Positions 8,123-17,020 are shown, counted from the first letter of the stretch. The stretch is DNA of 64,000 nucleotides from Candidatus Saccharimonadota bacterium (GCA_017405265.1 JAFRAS010000008.1:1-64000), one strand, 5' to 3'. Notes: generated by a model from the sequence alone, not told the origin. Numbers and translations: made by a program.

Positions 8123-8585
8123 CCAATATTTATTAGTGTTCTTTGTCGCAATGCTGCCACTCATCGAGCTACGCGGGGCGGTGCCGATTGCGGTGTCTCT
8201 CGGGCTCGATACGACAGTGGCGTTTATGTTGATTCTTGTCGCGAATATGATTCCGGTGCCACTCATCTATCTTTTTTCTCGGAAGGTGCTCGAGTGGGGG
8301 TTGAACTGGCGGTGGCGGTGGTTTCGGCGGTTTTGCAACTTTTGCCTAGTGAAGGGCGAAAAGGCGGGGGAGAAGTTGCTCAAAAAGGGGAAAGCGGGGG
8401 TGTATGTCGCGCTAATGCTGTTTGTTGGGATTCCGCTCCCCGGGACGGGGGCGTGGACGGGGACGCTGGCCGCGTCGATTTTGAAACTGGATTTTCGAAA
8501 AACGGTGATGGCGGTGCTCGCCGGAGTGTTGATGGCGGGAGTGATTATGGCGGTGGGATCGTTCGGGGTTAAAGGGCTGTTTTAA
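8115..8585 (+). CDS. Small multidrug export-type membrane protein (COG2426 family)
   Basis: 156 residues with four to five hydrophobic segments. The pattern LLVFFVAMLPLIELRGAVP near the N terminus and FVGIPLPGTGAWTGTLAA in the second half are the two conserved membrane re-entry-like motifs of the small multidrug export family. The physiological substrate is unknown. Begins inside the end of ychF, so it is translationally coupled. Its stop codon shares the bases TTAA with the stop of the convergent rnhB gene. Confidence 0.8.
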   Translation: MFSQYLLVFFVAMLPLIELRGAVPIAVSLGLDTTVAFMLILVANMIPVPLIYLFSRKVLEWGLNWRWRWFRRFCNFCLVKGEKAGEKLLKKGKAGVYVALMLFVGIPLPGTGAWTGTLAASILKLDFRKTVMAVLAGVLMAGVIMAVGSFGVKGLF

Positions 8586-9514
8586 TCTTCGAGGGGAAAC
8601 CAGGCGTCGAGGGTGAAGCCTTCGCCGGAGACGGCGGCGACGGCGAGGAGGGGCGAGAAATTTTCGGCGAGGTCGGGGCGGAATTTTAGGAAAGCTTCGG
8701 CGGCGAAGGTCATTTGTTCGCGTTTTTTTGGAGTGATGGCGTCGAGGCCGGAGCCGTGAAACGCAGATTTTCGGTATTTTACTTCGGTGAAATAGATTTT
8801 GTCGTCTTTCGTCGAGATAATGTCAATTTCATAAAACTTAGTTTTGTGATTTCTCGCGATAATTTCGTGGCCGCTTGATTCGAGAAAACTGGCGACGATG
8901 GATTCGGCTCTGCCCCCCGTTTTTGTGGTGTTTTTCAGCTCTTTGATTGGGGAGAAAGAGGTGCGGTGTTCGGGGCAGGGGCCGAGTTTTTCAAGAGCGG
9001 CGCGGTGCAGAGCGGTGCCGTAGCCCATGTGTTTTTCGAAACCGTAGCCGGGGTATTTTTCGGCGAGTTCGACCATGTAGCGGTCGCGGGCGACTTTGGC
9101 GATGATGCTGGCGGCGGAGATGGCCTTGATTTTTTGGTCGCCCTTGATGAGAGTCGAGGTGTAAGGCTCGAGCGAGGTGCCGGAGAGGAAATTGATGTTG
9201 CCGTCGATGATGATTTCGGAGAAGGGGGTGTGGGTGTTTTTAATCTCGGTTACGGCGCGGCGGGTGGCGAGACGAAGAGCGGCAGTCATGCCGATTTTGT
9301 CGAGCTCGGCGCTCGAAACCCAGCCGAGAGTAGCCGCGTCGGCGTTTTTTAAGATAATTTCGGAGAGTTTTTCGCGTTTTTTCGGGGTGAGTTTTTTCGA
9401 ATCGTTGAGTTCCGTGCACCAGTCGGCGGTAGGGTCAGACAAAATAACGGCGCCGATGACGAGGGGTCCGGCCAGAGGGCCACGACCGACTTCATCGACG
9501 CCTAAGATTGCCAT
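8582..9514 (-). CDS. rnhB: Fusion of ribonuclease HII with a YraN (UPF0102) nuclease-like domain
   Basis: 310 residues. Residues 1 to about 195 are RNase HII, which cuts RNA in RNA/DNA hybrids and at single ribonucleotides. They include GVDEVGRGPLAGP (Asp6, Glu7), then IIIDGN and SIIAKVARDRYM, and H-MGYGT. Residues about 205-310 match UPF0102/YraN: GRAESIVASFLESSGHEIIARN, then YEIDIIS and FTEVKYRK, a PD-(D/E)XK-like D...ExK core. Separate rnhB and yraN genes are often neighbours, so a fusion is credible. The start overlaps the rplS stop (TAATG), coupling the two. Confidence 0.92.
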   Translation of the reverse strand: MAILGVDEVGRGPLAGPLVIGAVILSDPTADWCTELNDSKKLTPKKREKLSEIILKNADAATLGWVSSAELDKIGMTAALRLATRRAVTEIKNTHTPFSEIIIDGNINFLSGTSLEPYTSTLIKGDQKIKAISAASIIAKVARDRYMVELAEKYPGYGFEKHMGYGTALHRAALEKLGPCPEHRTSFSPIKELKNTTKTGGRAESIVASFLESSGHEIIARNHKTKFYEIDIISTKDDKIYFTEVKYRKSAFHGSGLDAITPKKREQMTFAAEAFLKFRPDLAENFSPLLAVAAVSGEGFTLDAWFPLED

Positions 9515-9969
9515 TATTTAGCTTCGGCAAGGGTTTCTTCAGTTTTTTCTTCGACTTTTTCTTCGGTCTTTTCGGGGGCTTCTTCGGCGACTTCGAGAGC
9601 GTTAGCGGCCGAGCGGTCGAAAGATTTCGAAGCGAGACGAGCGGATTTCCCGGAGCGTTCGCGGAGGTAGGACAAGTTGTTGCGGCGGACCTTGGAGCGT
9701 TTCACGATTTCGACTTTCTCGACAAGGGGAGAGTGGAGAAGGTAGGACTTCTCGACGCCGACGCCGGAGGAGACTTTTCTCACGACGAAACGAGCAGTGT
9801 GGGAACCTTTTCTTTCGACGCGGATGACTACGCCTTCGAAAATCTGGGAGCGGAATTTGTCGCCTTCTTTGATTTTTTGGGAAACTTTAACGGTATCGCC
9901 CGGACGAACATCGACAACGGCCGGTTTTTTCTGGGCGTCGCCAATTGCTTTCAAGATTGAAAAACTCAT
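9514..9969 (-). CDS. rplS: Large ribosomal subunit protein bL19
   Basis: 151 residues. The core matches bL19: PGDTVKVSQKIKEGDKFRSQIFEGVVI, then RKGSHTARFVVRKVSSGVGVEK and LHSPLVEKVEI, RSKVRRNNLSYLRER. About 35 extra C-terminal residues are Glu/Lys/Ala rich and probably disordered. A -10 box TATAAT lies at the right end of the spacer, giving a leader of about 30 nt with AAAGG upstream of ATG. First gene of the rplS-rnhB pair. Confidence 0.96.
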   Translation of the reverse strand: MSFSILKAIGDAQKKPAVVDVRPGDTVKVSQKIKEGDKFRSQIFEGVVIRVERKGSHTARFVVRKVSSGVGVEKSYLLHSPLVEKVEIVKRSKVRRNNLSYLRERSGKSARLASKSFDRSAANALEVAEEAPEKTEEKVEEKTEETLAEAK

Positions 9970-10032
9970 GATAATAACCTTTGGATTAAATTTTCCTCAT
10001 TATAGCACATATTTTGAAAAAAGAAAAGGGGG

Positions 10033-10602
10033 TTATCTTTGTTTTAGGGCCTGTTTCACGCGTTCTTCGACGGGGAGGGACGGGTCGAGACCGGAAAGAG
10101 CGGCGGAGGCCTCTTTTAAGGGGAAGCCGAGAGAGATGAGGGCATCGAGCGCCGGGTCGGAGGCGGAGAGAGGGGCGCTCGAGGTGGTAGCGGAGTGGGA
10201 GGGGAGACCGACCTTATCTTTCAGATCGACGATAATACGCTCGGCGGACTTTTTGCCGACGCCGGAGGCTTTTGAGACGAAGGCAGAGTCGGAGTTTGCG
10301 ATGGCGTTTCGGACTTCTTCGGCGGAATTGAGGGACATAATGGCGATGCCGGCCTTCGGGCCGACGCCGTTGACGGAAATTAGGAGTTCGAAGAGTTTTT
10401 TCGCGGTCAGAGTGGAGAAACCGTAGAGTTTTTCGGAGTTTTCGGCTGTCGCGTGATAAGTATAGAGTTTCACCTCGTCTTTTAGGTTCAATTTTTCGAA
10501 ATCGGGGGTCGGGACGGTGACTTCGTAGCCGACGCCAGAGACGTCGATAATGACGGAATTCATGAATTTTTCGGCGACAGTGCCAATTAAATGCGCAATC
10601 AT
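10033..10602 (-). CDS. ruvA: Holliday junction DNA helicase subunit RuvA
   Basis: 189 residues: OB-fold start MIAHLIGTVAEKFMNSVIIDVSGVGYEV, two helix-hairpin-helix units (FELLISVNGVGPKAGIAIMS and FVSKASGVGKKSAERIIVDLKDK) and a C-terminal domain (ALDALISLGFPLKEASAAL) that binds RuvB. It targets RuvB to four-way junctions. TATAAT (10609-10614) ends 6 nt before ATG, so it has its own leaderless promoter between ruvC and itself. No ruvB is seen in this window. Confidence 0.96.
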   Translation of the reverse strand: MIAHLIGTVAEKFMNSVIIDVSGVGYEVTVPTPDFEKLNLKDEVKLYTYHATAENSEKLYGFSTLTAKKLFELLISVNGVGPKAGIAIMSLNSAEEVRNAIANSDSAFVSKASGVGKKSAERIIVDLKDKVGLPSHSATTSSAPLSASDPALDALISLGFPLKEASAALSGLDPSLPVEERVKQALKQR

Positions 10603-10619
10603 GAGACTATTATAGCAGA

Positions 10620-11078
10620 TTATTTTGAAAGATAGAGGTGGGTCAGGGCGGCGGCGAGGGCATCGGCGGCGTCGTCGGGGCGAGGAACTTCGGTGAGCCC
10701 CAGTTCTAGTTTCACCATTTCTTGCATCTGCTTTTTGTCGGCCTTGCCGTAGCCGGCTATCGTTTTTTTGATTTCATTAGGAGTGTATTCGAAGATCGGG
10801 AGATTATGTTGACGACAGACGAGGATGACGACGCCGCGGGCTTCGGCGACAGAGATACCGGTGGTGATGTTTTTGGTGAAGAAAAGTTTTTCAATGGAGA
10901 CGACGTCGGGCTTCGATTCGTCAATAATAGTGTTTAGAGAATTGAAAATGTCGAGGAGGCGGTCGGGGAGCGGGGTGTTTTTCGGCGTGGAAATAACGCC
11001 AAAATCGAGAGCGTGCTTTTTCTCAATAACGCCGAAGCCGCAGATGCCAGTGCCGGGGTCGATGCCGAGAATTTTCAT
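10620..11078 (-). CDS. ruvC: Crossover junction endonuclease RuvC
   Basis: 152 residues. Resolves Holliday junctions. Catalytic acids are visible: Asp7 in GIDPGTGICGFG, Glu in SIEKLFF, and the C-terminal pair in DDAADALAAALTH. The ATG overlaps the radA stop by 4 nt (ATGA), so it is the last gene of galU-radA-ruvC, with ruvA following under its own promoter. Confidence 0.96.
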   Translation of the reverse strand: MKILGIDPGTGICGFGVIEKKHALDFGVISTPKNTPLPDRLLDIFNSLNTIIDESKPDVVSIEKLFFTKNITTGISVAEARGVVILVCRQHNLPIFEYTPNEIKKTIAGYGKADKKQMQEMVKLELGLTEVPRPDDAADALAAALTHLYLSK

Positions 11079-12433
11079 GTTTCGTTCATATAAGAAATTA
11101 GGGCGGAGCGGAGGTCTTTTACGGGGAGGACGAAGGAATCTTTCACGGTGGCAGGGGCGATAGCGTTCTTGAACCCCAGTTTTTTCGCTTCGGCGATGCG
11201 TTGATCCGGGCGGAAAGCGGAGCGGATTTCGCCGCCTAATCCCACTTCGCCGAAAACGACGTATTCTTCGGGGAGTTTGCGCTTTGCGACGGCGGAGGCA
11301 ATCGCCATGACGACGGCAAGATCGGCGGCGGAATCTTGGATTTTTAGGCCACCGACGACGTTGATGAAAATGTCTTTGTCGTTCAGTTTCAGTTTCGTGC
11401 GGCGTTCGAGGACGGCAATTAAGAGATTCAAGCGGTTCAGATCGAAACCGGAGGCGGTGCGTTTCGGGTAGCCGAAGTTAGTCGAAGTTGCGAGAGCTTG
11501 GACCTCGACGAGGAGCGGGCGAGTGCCCTCGAGGGTGGCTAAGATAATTGAGCCGTCGGTGTTTTGGCGTTCGGCGAGCAGGGCGGCGGAAGGATTTTTT
11601 ACCTCGACGAGGCCTTTTTCGCTCATTTCGAAAATGGCGGCTTCGGAAGTGGAACCGAAACGGTTTTTCACCGCGCGGATGGTCTTGAACCCGCCGTAGC
11701 GGTCGCCCTCGAAGTTAATAACGACGTCAACTAAGTGTTCCAGGACTTTCGGACCGGCCAAGGTTCCCTCTTTTGTCACGTGGCCGACGATGATGACGGC
11801 GGTGTTGGTGGCCTTTGCGGCGCGAATGATGAGATTGCCGCAATTCGTGACCTGGGATACGGTGCCGGGGGCTGAAGTGAGTTCGTCAAGAGAGAGAGTT
11901 TGGATTGAGTCAACAATAACGAGGTCAAAATCGGATTCGTTGATGGTTTTCGCGATGTCGGCGCCAGAGGTCGAGGAGGCGAAATTCAAGTTTTTCGCGT
12001 TGGCGCCGAGGCGCTTCGCGCGGAGTTTTACCTGGCTCGCGGATTCCTCGCCGGAGATATAGAGGACGTGATGGCTGGTGGCGATGTGATTACAGATTTG
12101 CATCAAAATAGTGGATTTTCCGATGCCGGGTTGACCGGCGAGAAGCGAGACGGAGCCCGCAAGGAAGCCGCCACCGAGTACGGTGTCGAGGTCTTTAAAG
12201 CCGGTTTTTAGACGCGATTTCTCGGCGAGTTCGGAGACGGAGCTCAAAGACTCGAATTTTAAGATTTTTCCGCTCGTCGCGGAGCGGTCGAGGGCGGATT
12301 TTTTCACGGTTTCGGGTTCGGTGACGGATTCGACAAAAGTGTTCCATTCACCACAATTTGGGCATTTCCCTGCCCATTTCGGAGAGTGAGCGCCGCAGTT
12401 TTGGCAGATGAATTCGGATTTAGTTTTCGCCAT
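11075..12433 (-). CDS. radA: DNA repair protein RadA (Sms)
   Basis: 452 residues. An N-terminal zinc finger (CQNCGAHSPKWAGKCPNC) is followed by a RecA-like ATPase with P-loop GQPGIGKST and the RadA-specific KNRFGS motif. The C-terminal Lon-protease-like domain (RTASGFDLNRLNLLIAVLERR, VGLGGEIR) is intact. RadA drives branch migration in recombination. Its ATG lies inside the last codons of galU (14-nt overlap). Confidence 0.96.
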   Translation of the reverse strand: MAKTKSEFICQNCGAHSPKWAGKCPNCGEWNTFVESVTEPETVKKSALDRSATSGKILKFESLSSVSELAEKSRLKTGFKDLDTVLGGGFLAGSVSLLAGQPGIGKSTILMQICNHIATSHHVLYISGEESASQVKLRAKRLGANAKNLNFASSTSGADIAKTINESDFDLVIVDSIQTLSLDELTSAPGTVSQVTNCGNLIIRAAKATNTAVIIVGHVTKEGTLAGPKVLEHLVDVVINFEGDRYGGFKTIRAVKNRFGSTSEAAIFEMSEKGLVEVKNPSAALLAERQNTDGSIILATLEGTRPLLVEVQALATSTNFGYPKRTASGFDLNRLNLLIAVLERRTKLKLNDKDIFINVVGGLKIQDSAADLAVVMAIASAVAKRKLPEEYVVFGEVGLGGEIRSAFRPDQRIAEAKKLGFKNAIAPATVKDSFVLPVKDLRSALISYMNET

Positions 12434-13256
12434 TTAAGACTACCTCGTTAGCGTGGAGCCAGCCTTCGACCGAGCCACCGTCGAGGTAAACACCGCGGGC
12501 GCGCGCGACGCGGATTTTTTTGCCAGTTTTAATAAATTCGGCGATGGGGTCGGTGACAAGATATTCTTGGTCCAGGGGGCCGAAATTGTTGGTTTTAACA
12601 TATTCTACCACTTTTGTCAATAGTGCGGGGGTCATAATGTATTTTGAGACGTTGATTAAGTTCGAGGGGGCGTTTTCCGGCTTCGGTTTTTCGACAATGT
12701 TCGTTAAAATCCCGTTTTCTTCGGAGAGAACGCCGTATTTTTCGAGCTTTTCGCGTTCGGTCTCGACGCCTAAGATGACGGAATCGCCGTTTTTCTCGAA
12801 ATTTTCGAGCATCGACTCGGCGGCGGAGGAGCCGTTCGGGTTCCAGATGAAATCGTCGCCCATAAAGACAAAGACGGGTTCGTTCAAATTAAATTTTTCG
12901 ACGGTCATAGCGATCGGGACGGCGGTGCCGTATTCTTTCGAGGGGTCTTGGGAGACGTAGTGGATGGTGACGTTCTCGGGGAGGGTGTGCGCGAGCTCCA
13001 GGCGGTCGTTTTTGTCGCGCTCTTTTAAGTATTCATTCAGGGCGAGGTTGTCTTTGTAAAATTCGCGGACTTGGCAAGGTTCGACATTGCTTATTACCAT
13101 ATAAATATCGGTGACGCCGGCTTCGGCGAGTTCGCGGACGGAATAGTCGACCAAGGGGCGGTTCCCAACGGGAAGCATGGATTTTTCGATTACTTTCGTA
13201 ATCGGCAGGCGACGGGTCCCCCAACCGGCGACAGGAATAATTGCCTTCGTTATCAT
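12420..13256 (-). CDS. galU: UTP-glucose-1-phosphate uridylyltransferase
   Basis: 278 residues. Makes UDP-glucose for cell-surface glycans. The nucleotide-binding start IIPVAGWGTRRLPITKVIEKSMLP, VFMGDDF with the metal-binding Asp, and LGVETEREKLEKYGVL with IVEKPKPE are typical of GalU. A TATTAT box ends 9 nt before ATG, so the leader is only a couple of bases. Divergent from ppa. Confidence 0.93.
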   Translation of the reverse strand: MITKAIIPVAGWGTRRLPITKVIEKSMLPVGNRPLVDYSVRELAEAGVTDIYMVISNVEPCQVREFYKDNLALNEYLKERDKNDRLELAHTLPENVTIHYVSQDPSKEYGTAVPIAMTVEKFNLNEPVFVFMGDDFIWNPNGSSAAESMLENFEKNGDSVILGVETEREKLEKYGVLSEENGILTNIVEKPKPENAPSNLINVSKYIMTPALLTKVVEYVKTNNFGPLDQEYLVTDPIAEFIKTGKKIRVARARGVYLDGGSVEGWLHANEVVLNGEN

Positions 13257-13322
13257 AATAATTTGATAATAGCACAGATTTTTTAAAATGGTGTATAATT
13301 AGAGCATAAAATAAGGAGTTTT

Positions 13323-13847
13323 ATGGCCGATTTTAATAAAATTTTAGACGCGGGGGACTACGAAAACGGCGAGATTAATGTCGTGATTGAAATCCCGACC
13401 GGGTCGAACCTCAAGATTGAATGGGATAGGAAGAAAGGCTGTTTTAATCTCGACCGGGTGGAGCCGAAAGTGTTTGCGAAGCCCTGCAATTATGGCTTTA
13501 TCCCGCAGACTTTGGATGAGGATGGGGATGAGCTCGATGTCTTAATGATCACAGACGAGCCCCTTACCACCGGGATTTACACGAAAGCGAGAGTGCTCGG
13601 CGTGATGAAATTTGTCGATTCGGACGAAGTGGACGACAAGATTATCTGCGTTCCGGCGGACGACCGCGAGAATGGCGACAAGTATCAGACTCTCGAAGAC
13701 TTGCCGAAGCAACTATTAAAACAGATTGAATTCCACTTTAGTCACTACAAGGACTTGAAGAAGCCGGGCTCGACCGAAGTGAAAGGATTCCTTGGTCCCG
13801 AAGAAGCGAAGAAAGTGATTGCGGACGCGATTAAGCGCTGGAAGTAA
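13323..13847 (+). CDS. ppa: Inorganic pyrophosphatase (family I)
   Basis: 174 residues. Hydrolyses PPi from biosynthetic reactions. The signature DEDGDELDVLMI (DxDxxDxxD type), EIPTGSNLKIEWD, NYGFIPQTL and HYKDLK are all present. TATAAT and an AAGGAG site lie upstream (leader about 25 nt). It is divergent from galU, whose reaction produces PPi. Confidence 0.96.
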   Translation: MADFNKILDAGDYENGEINVVIEIPTGSNLKIEWDRKKGCFNLDRVEPKVFAKPCNYGFIPQTLDEDGDELDVLMITDEPLTTGIYTKARVLGVMKFVDSDEVDDKIICVPADDRENGDKYQTLEDLPKQLLKQIEFHFSHYKDLKKPGSTEVKGFLGPEEAKKVIADAIKRWK

Positions 13848-13859
13848 TTCTTAAAAAGC

Positions 13860-13918
13860 GAAACTAGCCCTATCTCTTTTGAGCAGGCGTCCATACGGAC
13901 ACTTTTCGGGCTAGTTTC
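13860..13918 (+). terminator. Long stem-loop after ppa, likely terminator
   Basis: GAAACTAGCCC (13860-13870) pairs perfectly with GGGCTAGTTTC (13908-13918). The 37-nt loop holds a smaller GTCC-ATAC-GGAC hairpin. TTCTGTTTTTA follows. It lies between converging ppa and glyS and probably ends ppa transcription. The size of the loop is unusual. Confidence 0.6.
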
Positions 13919-13981
13919 TTCTGTTTTTATAATATTACGGATATTGAAAAAATACAACACCTTTTTGTCCAAACGACAAGT

Positions 13982-15286
13982 TTAGAGGTCGGAGATTTTG
14001 GTGCGGACTTGGGAGGCGTCGTCGCGGGAGCGGACAGTGACAGTGTTGTTCTCGAGGGTCTCAAAATCGATGACGACGCAATAGGGGGTGCCGATTTCGT
14101 CTTGTTTTTTGTAGCGTTTTCCGATGTTGCCGGAGTCGTCCCAGGTGACGTTGATGTATTTTTCGCGAAGTTTTTTATGGACTTCCTTGGCTTTCTCGAC
14201 GAGTTCGGGCTTGTTTTTCAAGAGAGGCGAAACGCAGAAGCGGTAAGGCGCGAGGCTCTCGGGGAGTCTCAGAACAGTGCGGTCTTTTTCTTCAGCGTAG
14301 GCGACGGAAAGAATGGCCATCAAAAGCCGCTCGACGCCGAAGCTCGGTTCAATGACGTGGGGGAGGAAAGTTTCGCCGGTGATTTTGTCGCGGTAATCGA
14401 GGTTTTTGCCGGAGTGGTCGGCGATGTTTTTGAGGTCGAAATCGGTGCGGTAGGCGATACCCATGAGCTCGTCGGTGCCAATCGGGAAGTCGAAATTCAC
14501 ATCGACGGTGCGTTTCGAGTAGTGGGCACGGTCTTCGGCGGGCACTTCTTCTTCGTGAATCATGCCCTCCGGGAGACCAATGACATTTTCGAGAAAATCG
14601 TGGCACATTTTGCGCAATTTTTCGAATTCTTCTTCCCAATTCTCGGGGCGGACGAAGTACTCGATTTCCATTTGTTCGCATTCGCGGTCGCGGAAGATGA
14701 AGTCGCGCGGAGAAATCTCGTTTCTAAAGGCCTTTCCTTGTTGTGCGAGGCCGAAGGGGAGGTCGGGGTAGAGAGTGTCAACGACGTTTTTGTAATTCGT
14801 GAAGATGCCTTGGGCAGTTTCGGGGCGGAGGTAGGCAACAGAAGAAGAGTCGGAAACGGGGCCGACGTGGGTTTCGAACATCATATTAAAAGGACGGACT
14901 TCGCTCCAGGCGATTTTTTTGCAGGTCGGGCAGGGGACGTCTTTCAAATCGTCGGCAGAAACATTCGCGGTGAAATCGGGGCGGAGTTTGTCGGCGCGGA
15001 AGCGACCGTGACATTCTTTACACTCGACGAGGGGGTCGGAGAAAGTTTTTGTATGGCCGGAGGCGACCCAGGTGGTCGGGTTCATTAAAATCGCAGCGTC
15101 AACGCCGAAAATGTCGTCGCGACTTTCGACAAAATAGTTCCACCAAGCTTCTTTCACTTTGCGTTTCAGGGCGACGCCCAAGGGGCCGTAGTCCCAGGTG
15201 CCGGCCATGCCGCCGTAGATATCGGAGCCGGGAAAAATAAAACCGCGGCGCTTACAGAGTGAAACTAAATTATCGAGACTTGTCAT
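13982..15286 (-). CDS. glyS: Glycyl-tRNA synthetase, single-chain (alpha2) type
   Basis: 434 residues. Class II synthetase charging tRNA-Gly. N-terminal FPGSDIYGGMAGTWDYGPLG, motif 2 around QGKAFRNEISPRDFIFRDREC, and motif 3 around EPSFGVERLLMAIL are clear. A zinc-ribbon insert (CKECHGRF ... CPTCKK) and the C-terminal anticodon-binding domain (APYRFCVSPLLKNKPELVEKA) are intact. Last gene of the kinase-receiver-recO-glyS operon, starting 9 nt after the recO stop. Confidence 0.96.
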   Translation of the reverse strand: MTSLDNLVSLCKRRGFIFPGSDIYGGMAGTWDYGPLGVALKRKVKEAWWNYFVESRDDIFGVDAAILMNPTTWVASGHTKTFSDPLVECKECHGRFRADKLRPDFTANVSADDLKDVPCPTCKKIAWSEVRPFNMMFETHVGPVSDSSSVAYLRPETAQGIFTNYKNVVDTLYPDLPFGLAQQGKAFRNEISPRDFIFRDRECEQMEIEYFVRPENWEEEFEKLRKMCHDFLENVIGLPEGMIHEEEVPAEDRAHYSKRTVDVNFDFPIGTDELMGIAYRTDFDLKNIADHSGKNLDYRDKITGETFLPHVIEPSFGVERLLMAILSVAYAEEKDRTVLRLPESLAPYRFCVSPLLKNKPELVEKAKEVHKKLREKYINVTWDDSGNIGKRYKKQDEIGTPYCVVIDFETLENNTVTVRSRDDASQVRTKISDL

Positions 15287-15295
15287 GGTATTATT

Positions 15296-15964
15296 TTACA
15301 ACTCGCTCGCGGATTTCGCAATAATAAGCAGTTTGTTGTAGTCGGAATATTTTAGGCGGGCGGAAGTTGTGAGGTCGGAGGAGAGGAGAAAACGGAGAAC
15401 TTTTATGTCGGTGGCGGTGAAATTGCCGGAAACGGACGGTTCGAAAGCGGAGGCGAGAGCGTTCCAGGTGTAAGTTTGGTCGATTTTTAATTTTTCGCCC
15501 GAGGTGTCGAAATATAAGTTCAGATTTTCGCCGGAGATTTTCAGGAGGTTGAGGCGGAAAAAAGTTTCGATTAAAGTCGGGTCGGTGTTGCTGTTTAGGT
15601 GCGCAAGAGAGGAATTTAAGAGGTCGAAAAAGTCGGGCGAGGAGACGTCGCGAGTTCTTTTGTCGGTCATTTTTAAGAAAAACGAGGCGAGGTTGATTTT
15701 GTCGAGGTCTTTCAAGAGATTCGAATAGAATTTTTCGGCGCGGGCGGAGGTCAAAATCGCGAGGCGAGATTCGTCTTTTTGGTGGATGACGACGTCGGAG
15801 AGAGTAAAAAGTTCGATGCCACCGGCCAATTTCGACTTTTCTTTTCTTACGCCTTTTGCCAGACACTCGATGCGGCCGAGCTTGGTGATCAGAGTCAAGA
15901 TGCGGTCGGCTTCGCCGAAATTGGTGCGGCGGAGGACGAGGGATTTAGTGCGAAAGTCCTGCAT
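15296..15964 (-). CDS. recO: DNA repair protein RecO
   Basis: 222 residues. The N-terminal OB-fold start FRTKSLVLRRTNFGEADRILTLITKLGRIECLAKGVRKEKSKL is diagnostic for RecO, which loads RecA onto SSB-coated DNA. The C-terminal region lacks the CxxC zinc site found in many RecO proteins (segment NLYFDTSGEKLKID). Start overlaps the end of the receiver gene by about 20 nt. Confidence 0.88.
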   Translation of the reverse strand: MQDFRTKSLVLRRTNFGEADRILTLITKLGRIECLAKGVRKEKSKLAGGIELFTLSDVVIHQKDESRLAILTSARAEKFYSNLLKDLDKINLASFFLKMTDKRTRDVSSPDFFDLLNSSLAHLNSNTDPTLIETFFRLNLLKISGENLNLYFDTSGEKLKIDQTYTWNALASAFEPSVSGNFTATDIKVLRFLLSSDLTTSARLKYSDYNKLLIIAKSASEL

Positions 15965-16319
15965 GTTTCACGAACGCGATTATGTCTTCGGGGCGAAGAC
16001 GAGATTTGTTAAAGATGGCACGCATGGGGTAATCTTCGAAGTCGGCAAGATTGAAAGAGAGGTTGCTAACTATTGCGAGGGGGATTTTATTAGTGTCGTC
16101 GTAGCTCATGAGTTCGTTCAAAAAACCGAAAGCGTCGGGGCCGTCTAAAAGCGGGTCGAAGAAAATGAGGCGCGGGATGGTCACCGAGAGGCCAGCGTTC
16201 ATTTCGAAGAGGTTTTTGAAGATTTTGGGCTCGCCACCGGCTTTTTTAATATAGCGCGCGAGACAGCCGGCGAATTTTTCGTCGCTGTCCAAGATGAAAA
16301 TGGGTGGTTTTTTGGTCAT
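15945..16319 (-). CDS. Stand-alone response-regulator receiver domain
   Basis: 124 residues and no output domain. The receiver fold is readable: acidic residue Asp11 (ILDSDE), phospho-acceptor Asp55 (IFFDPLLDGPDAF), Ser85 (AIVSNLS) and Lys105 (FNKSRLRP). These four are the usual phosphorylation and switch residues, although the second acid of the first pair is Ser12. The ATG overlaps the stop of the kinase-like gene by 4 nt, so the two are translated together. Confidence 0.75.
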   Translation of the reverse strand: MTKKPPIFILDSDEKFAGCLARYIKKAGGEPKIFKNLFEMNAGLSVTIPRLIFFDPLLDGPDAFGFLNELMSYDDTNKIPLAIVSNLSFNLADFEDYPMRAIFNKSRLRPEDIIAFVKHAGLSH

Positions 16320-16984
16320 AGGAGGGAGGCCTGTTTACTCGGGGCGAGGTCGAGAGTGAAAGAAGCGCCGTCTTGGTGCCGGATGAGGCCGGGACGGGCG
16401 CCAAGGAAGTTGGCGAATTTGGTGGCGAGGTAAAGATTGAGGCCGGAAGAGAGAGGGCGCATAGGGATGGAAGTCGGGGCGGAGAGATTTTTCAGACTGT
16501 CGGCAAAGGATTTCGGGACGGCGGGGCCGAAATCGCGAATTTCGATGCGGATTTGATTGTTTTTGGTTTTTACCTCAATTCTGCTCGGTGTTTCTTCGGT
16601 CGAAAAGTGAAGAGCGGAGAGGGAGAAGTTATAAACGGCGTTTTTTAAGAGGTGGTAATTCGAGGCGGCGAGGGGGGATTTCGAGTATTTGACGAGGAAA
16701 TGGCGGGAGTGGTCGGAATGTTCGAGTTCAGTTTTTACGTCGTCGCAGAGAGAGCGGACGCAAACGGGTTCGGAGACGAAGACGCCAGATTCGAGGCGCT
16801 CGATTTCGCTCAGGTTTTCGATAGTTTTCATAAGTTGGTCAGAGACCGCGACTATCTCGGACTTTAAGAGGGATTCGTCGCGGGGGGTCTCGGCGTAGTC
16901 GAGGGCCAGGGTGAGTTGGCGCAAGAGAGACAGAGGAGCGGACAGCTCGGACGCGGTAAAAGCAAGATAGTTCTGGACCTCCAT
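16316..16984 (-). CDS. Degenerate histidine kinase-like protein
   Basis: 222 residues with no sensor or membrane segment. A HisKA-like helix pair begins at FTASELSAPLSLLRQL. The SHELRTPL motif reads ASELSAPL, so the phospho-accepting His is Ser. The ATPase part is recognisable but weak: N-box around NAVYNFSLSALHFS, G1 DFGPAVP, and G2 SSGLNLYLATKFA. It probably no longer autophosphorylates in the standard way and may act on the receiver encoded next to it. TATAAT ends 9 nt before ATG (short or no leader). First gene of an operon with receiver, recO and glyS. Confidence 0.75.
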   Translation of the reverse strand: MEVQNYLAFTASELSAPLSLLRQLTLALDYAETPRDESLLKSEIVAVSDQLMKTIENLSEIERLESGVFVSEPVCVRSLCDDVKTELEHSDHSRHFLVKYSKSPLAASNYHLLKNAVYNFSLSALHFSTEETPSRIEVKTKNNQIRIEIRDFGPAVPKSFADSLKNLSAPTSIPMRPLSSGLNLYLATKFANFLGARPGLIRHQDGASFTLDLAPSKQASLL

Positions 16985-17020
16985 AGTGATATTATTATAT
17001 CACGAAATGGGGAGGGGTGG

